The notes beneath the pieces are model-generated. The model saw only the letters and a program-made list of their open reading frames with translations, made no database searches and was not told where the DNA came from. DNA of 19,926 nucleotides from the NCBI GenBank assembly GCA_943704415.1, contig CALSCO010001180.1, forward strand, positions 1 to 19,926. The letters run 5' to 3'. The position numbers were made by a program, and so were the translations under genes. This DNA is from Parvularia atlantis (lineage: Eukaryota > Opisthokonta > Rotosphaerida). Every line of letters starts with the position of its first letter. Positions within the stretch are counted from its first letter, which is position 1. Below, in pieces: positions 12,702 to 19,926 of this stretch.

Positions 12702-13727
12702 ATGGCAGCGGGACGGATGCTGCGCGATGCGGCTGTACGGCTGTCACGAGCAAGCATCCCGCACGCGCACCGCGAGGCGACGCTGCTGCTGGGCGCGGCG
12801 GCGGGCGTGCCGCGCACGCGCCTGCTGATGATGGACGACGATGCGGCGGCGGCTGTCACGCCCACCACCCGCGACGCCTTCGAGCGCCTCGTCGCGCGCC
12901 GCGAGCGACATGAGCCCCTCGCGTACCTCGTCGGGCAGCGCGAGTTCTGGTCGCTGCCGTTCGACGTCGGGCCTGGCGTGCTGATCCCGCGGCCCGCGAC
13001 TGAGACGGTGCCGTGCGCGCCCTTCACGCCGTGCATCGATCGCGCTCACGTGTGAGCGCACAGGTAGTTGAGACGCTGCTCGAGCTGCGCCCGGACCGCG
13101 CCGCCGTGTGCGACGTGTGCGACCTCGGCGTCGGCTCCGCGTGCATCCTCACGGCCGTGCTGCTCGAGTACCCGGGTGCGCGCGGCGTCGGCGTCGACGT
13201 GAGCGAGGACGCGCTCGCGTACGCACGCCGCAACGTCGCGCTCAACGGCCTCGACGGGCGCGTGCGCCTGCTGCGCGGCTCGTGGCTGGAGCCGCTCGCG
13301 CCGCACGATACGTTCGATGTGGTCGTCGCCAATCCGCCCTACGTCACCACGGACGAGATGGCGGCGCTGCAGGCCACGGTCAAGGAGTGCGTGTGCATGT
13401 GCTGTGCGCGTGTGGCCGTGCTGACGCCGACGCAGCTTCGAGCCGCACCTGGCCCTGCACGGCGGACCGGACGGGCTCGAGCACTACCGCGCGCTCGCGC
13501 CGCACGTGCCGCGTCATCTGCGCGACCGCAACGCGCTGTTCCTGGTCGAGATCGGCGCGCGGCAGGAGAAGGAGGTATGTCGTCTGCATGCTCACGAGCG
13601 TGAGTGGCGCTCACGTGCGCCGCAGGTCACTGGCATCATGAGCGCGAGCGGCACCATGCGTCTCGTCACGTCGCACGTAGACCACATGAACCTCCCGCGC
13701 TGCCTCGTCTTTGCCAAGACATCCTGA
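12702..13727 (+). CDS. HEMK1: HemK/PrmC-type glutamine methyltransferase for peptide release factor
   Basis: Four exons, 12702-13007, 13064-13386, 13436-13574, 13626-13727, give 289 aa, typical of PrmC. The N-terminal helical domain contains PLAYLVGQREFW and VGPGVLIPRPATE, the family substrate-binding stretch. The SAM-binding loop is CDLGVGSACI, followed by GVGVDVSEDALAYARRN. The catalytic motif NPPY is at residues 192-195. FEPHLALHGGPDGLEHYRAL near the C-terminus is also typical. By family knowledge it methylates the GGQ glutamine of a release factor. The short N-terminus is Arg/Ala-rich (MAAGRMLRDAAVRLSRA) and could target mitochondria; this is inference. It is convergent with XRN2, with 38 bp between stops. 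Confidence 0.92.
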
Positions 13728-13765
13728 CGCCGCACGGCCGTCTTTACATGTACACAAAGCATCAC

Positions 13766-16700
13766 TCATTGGCGCGGCGGGTAATGCGCGTATGCTGGCA
13801 GAGGCGTCAGCCGGGGGCGCGACGAGCACGAGCGTGACGCACCGCTTGGCACAAACGACGGACGCGGACGCCCGGCACCGCCGTAGACGGTCTCGTACGT
13901 CCCGCGCGGCGCGCCGCTGCCGTCGATGTAGCCGCTCTGCGACGCAATCAGTCTCGCTGCACGCACAGTGTCTTGCGAGCGCACCGCGCCCGGTGCGAGT
14001 GCCGGCTGGTGGTAGGGCCTGCGGTGCGAGCACGTCAGCGCGTGCGGCACAAACGCACAGGACAAGGCACGCACTGTGGAGGCGGACGGGAGCCGCCGCC
14101 GTACGCTGCGTCGCGCGCAAACCGTCAGACAGGGACGCTTGGAGCGCAGGCGCACGCACGGTTCGGCAGGTATGCCGACGGTGCAGGCGCGTAAGGTGCA
14201 GGCGCGTAGCCCGGTGCAGGCGCGTAAGGTGCAGGCGCGTAAGGTGCCGGCGCGTAGCCGGGTGCCGGTGCATAGCCGGGTGCCGGTGCATAGCCGGGTG
14301 CCGGTGCGTAGCCCGGTCCAGGTCTGTAGCCGGGTCCGGGCCCCTCGGCATACCGTGGCCCCTCGGCGTACCGTGGCCCCTCGGCGTACCGTGGCCCCTC
14401 GGCGTACCGTGATCCCTCGGCGTACCGTGGCCCCTCGGCGTACCGTGATCCCTCCGCGTACCGCGGGGCGTAGCCCGGCCCCTCGGCAAACCGCGGCACG
14501 TAGTTCTGAGGCTGCAAACTGAGCACGCGCCCCCAAAAAACAACCCTGTCGCACCGGCTGCTGCTGCCGGCGGTCGTCGTAGCCGCGTCCGCTGTGCTGC
14601 GATGTAAGCAGCGGACCCCAATTCGCACGCCATACGCACCCGTACGCGCGCGCTGCCATGTTGGGCGCCTCGTGCCGGTTGACGTCTGCGCAGGTCGCAC
14701 ATCAGTCGCCCATCCGCCCCGCAACAACTTGCCCGCACCATACTCGCCACCGCCGCGGTTGTGCCGGTTGCGGCCGCCACCGCCCGTCCGGCCGATGTTG
14801 CTCAGGTCCTGCTCGGTCACCTCCTGCGCGTACGGTCAGCAGGGCGACTCGGCGTGCGCAGCAGCGGCGCACCGACCGCGGCCTGCGTAGCCCGCGCAGC
14901 AGCCGCGTCGAGAAGATGTGGTCGGGTTTGTACTGCTGCTGAAAGTACAGCACGCCGATCGCGCGGTTGTCCTCAATATCCTGTGCGCGGCTAAGCCACC
15001 GCGGCAGCAGCCACGCCACACGTACCGGCAGCTTGCCGATCGGACTCGGGTAGACCGAGCCCGGCAGGTACATCGCACCGTCCGGGTCGCGCTCGACCGT
15101 GCCTAGCAGCACCGCACGTCAACACAGCCATTCACCCCCCTGGCATGCGCACCGCAGACGCCGCGCGACAGCAGCGTGTCGACCGGCACGCGCTCGTTGG
15201 CGTTCTTCTGCGCGCGACGCGAAGCGTGAGACGCGCGCACACCTACCACCGCGCGCAAACGCACGCCGTAGAGCTCGCAGAAAAAGTTGAAGAGGCCGTG
15301 CGCCTCGCTCACGTACACGCGCTCGTTACCCGGCTTGTTGAGCACGAGGTCGGTCGGCTTCACTTCCGGGTACACCACCTGCAGTGCGTCGAGCAGGCGC
15401 TTCTCGTCCACGAACGGCAGCAGCGCCACACCCAGCCACGCCGCCTGGCATCGTCGCAACCAGTCAGCGCCCAACCTACTCGGCGCAATGCGCACCGCAC
15501 CTTCTTGCCGTTCATGTCGATGCGAAAGTCCACCGGGTACAAGTCCACAATGGGCGACTCCTTGTCGGTCATGAGCCGGCGGAACGGCTCGGGCACAAGC
15601 GAGCCTGGCGCACACGCACGCGCGCGTCACGCAACAGCTCGCTCACACGGCCGGTACGCACTGGACGCTGCCGGAAACACGCCCATGAGCTGCTCAAGCG
15701 GCTGGAACGGCGTGCCCTTCTCAAACTTGATCAGCAGCGTCGACATGTTCTGCGCGCGTGTGTCAGCTTCTCGCGTGCAAGGACGGGTGGCGCGCACCTT
15801 GAAGTCGGCCGCAAACGGCGAAAAGTGGTGCGGGTAGTACCACTTCCACGACGGGCAGCCCTGGTAGTAGTAGCGCATGACCCAGCAGATGCCCTCGATG
15901 TAGTCCTTGGCAATGTCGCCAATGGCCTGCGTGTCTGCTCGCGGTACGCACAGTCAGCAGCACTTGCACGCGCAGCTCGCACCAGCGCACCGCTCAACTC
16001 CAGGCCAAATTTGCTGCGGTAGTAGCGCTCGCGCCAGCCGGTCTCGCCCAGGCGCAAGTCGTCGACTGGCTCGGCCTCCTCGTTCTCGGGGGCGCTGTCC
16101 TCGCGCTTGCGCTTCGGCTCGGCGGTCTCAACCAGCGCGGCGTCGTCCCGCTTGCGCTTGCTGCCGGCCTCGCTCGGCTCGCCGTCCTCCACCAGCGACG
16201 TGTCCACCGACACCTCCGACGCCACCGATGCGACAGAGACCGTCGACACGTACGCCTCGTCCACTGCCGGCACATCCGCCGCAGCAGGCACCTCCGCCTC
16301 CGCCTCCGCCACCGGCACCTCGACCTCGGGCTGGCGGAAGCGCGAACGCTGCGGTCCGTCGTACGACTCGGGCGGGGCGCCGCCGGCCGCCTCCTTAGCG
16401 CGCCGCTGGTTCTCAAAGTTGTTCTTGCGCCGGCGGTTGCGCTCCTCCTCGTGCAGCTCCTGCACAGCGCGCGGCGCAGGTTGAGGGGCAAGCGAGCGGC
16501 ACGCGTGCGTGCAACAAACCTTCTCGCGCCGCTCCCTGAAGATCTGCTCCTCAACGTCGGCCAGATGGCCCATGATGAACTCAATCTTTTTCAGGTCGAC
16601 CTGCGCAGCACTCAGCACACCACCCTCGCGCACGACGGGCCCACGCCACGCACGTAGCCGTTGTCGGTGATGTAGCCGTCGACGGTCGGCAGGACGCGCC

Positions 16701-18372
16701 GGTAGATGTCGACGAGGCGGTCGATCGCATTCTCGCGGATCTGCACCGCACGGTCACGACCAAGCGACCTCATGCGCACGCGCACGCACCTCGAGCGACG
16801 GCAGGTGCGGCAGAAAGTCGTTGCCGACAAACATGCACATAAACACCCAGTCGTCCAGCACGCGCTCCGGGTCCCAGTCGGCCTTGTTCATGCGCAGCTC
16901 GTACTGCAGATACTCTGTGAGGCGTGTGAGCAGCCCCGCGCAAGCAGCCACGACAGACGCACCGCGCAGCCGGTTCACGAAGAAGAAGATGAACGGCCGC
17001 GCCGCCACGGCCGACTTTTCGTCGTACTGCCCATTCTTGACCTTGGCCTCGCCTGGACGCCGTCAGCACGCCCGTCACCGCACGCATTCGAGCGCAGGAT
17101 GCACCCGTGCACTGCCGCGTGTCGTGGTGCGGCGAATTGCAGATCTGGCAGCGGCTGCTGCCCTTGTCCTTGTCGAAGAAGACGTCCTCGCGGATCAGCT
17201 TGAAGTGCGGCTCGTGCGTAGCCAGCGACAGCATGATCAAGTCGGCGTCCTGGCCGCGCAGCACGCCCGGTCAGCTGCGCGCACCCACTTGTGCGCGCAC
17301 GGCTCGCACGCACCAGGCCGTACAGCACGTGCACCGTGTTCGGGTCGTGCGACGGTGACGCACGCTGCCGCCGGATAAAGTCCATGATCTTGTGCTCGCC
17401 CTCGCCCGGCACGCTCGCATCCGACAGAAACACCTGGATCTGCGAGCCCACGCGCACGTGTCAGTTGCAGGCAAACGGCGGTCGCAAAGCAGGCAAAAGC
17501 GCACGTTGCGCCAGCCCGGGTTCGTGTTGAGCCGCGAGATGATGTAGTAGCGCAGCGCGATGGCGAGGTCGGCCATAAAGTGCGTGCCTGGCGCCCCGGT
17601 CAGATGACGGCTACGACGCAGCGGGGGGGAGGGGGTCGCGCACCGGGCGTGATCGCATTCGAGTCAAACGCCTTGTGCCGCGCGCGGATGTCGTCCTCCG
17701 ACACGGACGACGACTGCCGCAGCTGCTCGTCCTCGGCCGCGCGCTTCTCGATTGCTTCGCGCGCCGAGCGGAAGCGCCGCGAGCGCTGCTGGTTCATCTT
17801 GGCGCGCGGCGCGACGCCGTCTGCATCGACCGATTGGTCAAGGCGAAGTGCCGCCGCCTCGCCTGGACGCGCACCAATGGCCATATACAGCACACGGCGC
17901 GGGCGAACGATGTTGAACACGCGGTCGATGTACTTGAACACCTCCAGAAACATGTCCTCCTCGGTCTCGGGCGCGGGCTGCGCGCCCGAGCGCTCAGCAA
18001 AACGGCCGTTTTTTTTTTTGCCTGGTGTGGCCGGGGCGCACCGCGTCCTCCGGGTGCACGCACGGGTGGATGATCCCGTTCAGGTCCAGGTACAGGTTGT
18101 CGTTCTCGCTCCCGTTCGGGTTCGGCTGCGACGCGTCGACCGGCACCAACTGGCGCGGCGCGTGTCGTGCGTTGGTCAGCCATTTCGGCGCCAGTCGTTC
18201 GCGGTCGTTGCGCACCACGTCGTTGACCTGGCGCGGCGAGTCCTCGGTCGCGCGCTGCGTCAGCCGCGGGTAGCGGTTCGTCAGCCAGCGGAACAGCGCC
18301 TGCGCCGCAGCGCCGTGGGAGAGTCAGTACGCGGCTGAGGTGGCGCCGCGTGGTGCTCACCGGCACGCCCAT
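13766..18372 (-). CDS. XRN2: Nuclear 5'-3' exoribonuclease XRN2/Rat1 with tyrosine-rich repeat tail
   Basis: Twenty-six exons: 18372-18361, 18299-18042, 17977-17875, 17820-17644, 17587-17505, 17439-17314, 17249-17105, 17052-16963, 16914-16790, 16740-16654, 16600-16520, 16459-15991, 15934-15798, 15749-15662, 15604-15501, 15444-15265, 15207-15153, 15102-14873, 14823-14739, 14685-14640, 14591-14555, 14511-14160, 14105-14075, 14018-13985, 13936-13843, 13794-13766; 1085 aa (human 950). Catalytic motifs are intact: [62 protein letters not shown]2CX4HX4C zinc knuckle (about 288-301) and KRKR basic clusters indicate the nuclear paralogue, which degrades RNA after cleavage and drives polymerase II termination. 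About 25 residues are inserted between the N-terminal helix and VDASQPNPN. Residues from 851 on are Gly/Arg- then Tyr/Pro-rich. Confidence 0.94.
14160..14511 (-). repeat. 18-bp tandem repeats coding RYAEG(P/S) and GYAPAP in XRN2
   Basis: One exon carries two adjacent arrays of 18-bp units. The first (about 14341-14500) encodes one RFAEGP and seven RYAEG(P/S) units. The second (about 14172-14330) encodes eight YAPAP units, five of them preceded by Gly. The frame is open throughout and both flanking splice junctions are normal, so the array is coding and not satellite DNA. Near-identical units suggest recent slippage or unequal exchange. Confidence 0.9.
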
Positions 18373-18636
18373 GCTGGCTCTCTGCTCTCTGGATGCGTGG
18401 AAATGTCGACAGTCGATCGTGTGCGCGAGTCACGGGCGAGTGAGTCGGCAGGCTGCTGCCGGTGCGTGTGCCGATGCCGTGCGAGACTGCTGCGCGTGCG
18501 ATGCAGACCACCGTGTGACACAGTCCTGTCCTGTTGTAACTCATCTCCGCAGTTCACGACGCCGTGCGACACAGTCCTGTCGCCGTAAACCGTCGTCGGC
18601 CCCGTTTCACCCTTGCAACCCAACACTGACAATCTC
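18373..18636. promoter_or_regulatory. 264-bp intergenic upstream of XRN2 with a 20-bp direct repeat
   Basis: This lies between the MBL gene stop and the XRN2 start, both on the minus strand. The 20-bp word CCGTG(T/C)GACACAGTCCTGTC occurs at 18511-18530 and 18562-18581, 51 bp apart, with one mismatch. Each copy ends in GACA...TGTC partial symmetry. This is a candidate protein-binding site for the XRN2 promoter. No coding exon or RNA gene is seen. Confidence 0.5.
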
Positions 18637-19841
18637 TCACAGAGCAGACTTGACGACAGCTTCAGAGTCGAGGCGCGCCGCACGGTAGATGGACCGCGCC
18701 ATGAGCGACGGCTCCTCGCGCTCCTTGGCCGCGAGCACGTCACGCCGCAGCTGGTGCAGCGCGGTGTCGCTCGGCGCGGCCTGCACCGCGACCTCGATCT
18801 GCGCACCGACGCGGTCAACGTGAGCCGCTGCACACACAAAGATGGCGCACCAGCGCCAGCGCGAGATCGAAGCGGTGCTCGCGCAGCAGCACGCGCGCCC
18901 GGGCCGCGATGGCCGCCGCACCGCCTGTCAGTTGTGCGAGCTCGCTGCGTCGGCGGTCAGGATGCTGTGGTCACATCGCGCACCTACACGCACCACGCAA
19001 ACTCCTCGTCCGGCACCGGGTGAAGGTGCGCAACCTGGAGGCGCGGTGTGAGCAACGACGCACGCACGCAGATCGGCCACGGCGCACGTTTTGGTCCCAC
19101 CAGCCGCCGTACAGCCGCCACTGCAGCGCCCGTCAGCCATCACGCATGCGCACTCGTGCGCGCGCACCATGTTGTGGATGATGAAGCGCGGGTCGTCGTA
19201 GATCGGGCGCAGGTACGCCTTCTGCACCAAGTGCTGCGGGATGCGCACTGCGTGGAGGATGCGGTTGAGCGGCCAGCCGTCGTTGATAAAGCCGAGCGTC
19301 TAGCCGTGGGTGAGGCAGCGCAGGCACGGCGGCACGGACCAAGCGCACCTGCGTCGCGATCGACTCGAGCAGCGACGCCGTATCGTCCAGCGCCTCGCGC
19401 ACGCGCTGCTTGCCAAAGCTGCATACGCGCGCGCGCACACCGTCAGCGTGCACCATCGCCGCGGCACGGCGCGGCGCACATCGGCGGGCCTGCATGCGCG
19501 CACACACATCAGCACACCGCGCAAGGGCATTGCAAGGCGCACCGTGGCCCGGCAGCAGGTACTCGACGTCCAGCTGCAGCATCTTGCGCAGGCCGCGCGC
19601 CCACTCGACCGGGTAGCGCTGCGCCTTTTGCGGGTTGCCGCAGTTGGGCGTCGACCAGATGAACAGGTCGCCTGCACGCCGCGTCAGCCGCCGCGGCTCG
19701 ACGTCACCCTCGTGCCCGCACACCCGTAAACAGTGCCTTATGCTGCGCGTATGTCACAGCGTCAGCACGCCCACACACACACGTCAAGGGCGCGCACGGC
19801 ACCTGCGGCACGTAGATCCACGTCGAGTCGTCCGTCTCGCC
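18637..19841 (-). CDS. MBL-fold metallo-hydrolase with alkyl-sulfatase dimerisation-type C-terminus (5' end outside window)
   Basis: Ten visible exons: 19841-19803, 19742-19724, 19671-19543, 19489-19480, 19418-19349, 19299-19168, 19120-19088, 19034-18994, 18944-18851, 18798-18637, coding 243 codons including the stop. The first visible exon starts in frame after an acceptor, so the HxHxDH metal motif must lie upstream, off the window. Seen here are GETDDSTWIYVP, LFTGDLFIWSTPNCGNPQKAQRYP and LLPGHG (later metal ligands Asp and His), then YLRPIYDDPRFI, WRLYGGWWDQN, a helical repeat stretch and EEPSLMARSIYRAA. These are typical of bacterial MBL hydrolases with the alkyl-sulfatase dimerisation domain. 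Substrate unknown. Exon 4 is only 10 nt and exon 2 only 19 nt. A bacterial ancestry is possible but old, given ten introns. Confidence 0.85.
19480..19489 (-). other. 10-nt micro-exon of the MBL gene
   Basis: GCCCGCCGAT between gcatgcag and gtgcgcc. Joined to its neighbours it supplies Gly-Pro-Pro-Ile in LLPGHGPPIFGKQRV, matching the family PGHGxPIFG loop, and keeps the frame. Flanking introns are 53 and 61 nt, both with standard local donors. Skipping it joins PGHG to the next exon out of the family pattern. Confidence 0.8.
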
Positions 19842-19869
19842 CTGGCGCCGCGTCAGTCAGCACGTCTGC

Positions 19870-19906
<37 letters not shown>

Positions 19907-19926
19907 ACACACACACACACACACAC
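19842..19926 (-). repeat. (CA)n microsatellite in an MBL gene intron, running into the window end
   Basis: From 19872 the plus strand is CA/AC dinucleotides to the last base, with one AG interruption at 19901-19902. On the MBL sense strand it is (GT)n, 5' of a CTGACTGAC branch region and the gcgccag acceptor at 19842. The donor of this intron is outside the window. Confidence 0.9.

Noticed and set aside
14172-14500. The 18-bp array as a CRISPR or satellite
   Set aside because: There are no unique spacers, the unit is a multiple of three in an open frame, and the array sits inside a spliced coding exon.
13611-14820. Long minus-strand and plus-strand ORFs read straight across the XRN2 3' exons
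   Set aside because: Splitting by GTGCG donors and CAG/TAG acceptors gives eight short exons with a consistent frame and Tyr/Gly/Pro composition; the unspliced frames switch to Arg/His/Thr-rich shadows.

Overview
The window is a very GC-rich, densely packed stretch of nuclear DNA from an intron-rich, probably unicellular eukaryote. I could build complete exon-intron models for ten genes and a partial model for an eleventh. Each model was checked by continuous reading frame across every junction and by agreement with remembered protein families. No prokaryotic operons, mobile elements, tRNA, rRNA or CRISPR were seen. The lineage is unresolved. The H2A ending in SQEY and a histone-type 3' stem-loop argue against fungi. 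The gene density and very small introns argue against a large metazoan genome. A GC-rich protist or alga fits best.

Layout: a class III (GabT-type) aminotransferase (+, 114-1685); a BLM/Sgs1-type RecQ helicase (-, 1734-6250); histone H2A.X (-, 6408-6904); splicing factor SF3B5 (-, 7255-7758); uroporphyrinogen-III synthase (+, 7807-8650); a GOLGA7/Erf4 palmitoyltransferase-subunit homologue (+, 8685-9424); flotillin (+, 9493-11386); a TMEM165/Gdt1 cation transporter (-, 11484-12672); a HemK/PrmC release-factor methyltransferase (+, 12702-13727); the nuclear 5'-3' exonuclease XRN2/Rat1 (-, 13766-18372); and the 3' part of an MBL-fold hydrolase with an alkyl-sulfatase dimerisation-type C-terminus (-, 18637 to beyond the right edge).

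Spacing is extreme. Two divergent pairs have start codons only 48 and 29 bp apart. Convergent pairs have stops 38-97 bp apart. The collinear HemD-GOLGA7-flotillin run has gaps of 34 and 68 bp.

The strongest window-wide signal is the splicing code. I resolved 86 introns, 85 with a visible donor. Almost all are 43-71 nt. 72 of 85 donors begin GTGCG, four are GC-AG introns with AG|GCACGC-like donors, and a CTNA(C/G) branch motif usually lies shortly before the acceptor. Other items worth attention: a perfect 6-bp/4-nt histone-type stem-loop 36 nt after the H2A.X stop in a gene that also has an intron; a 40-nt G tract (sense strand) in a RecQ intron; tyrosine-rich hexapeptide repeats in the XRN2 tail; and a 10-nt micro-exon in the MBL gene. 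The genes are housekeeping or membrane functions and do not form one pathway. The only functional neighbourhood I would point to is H2A.X next to a BLM-type helicase (DNA damage response).
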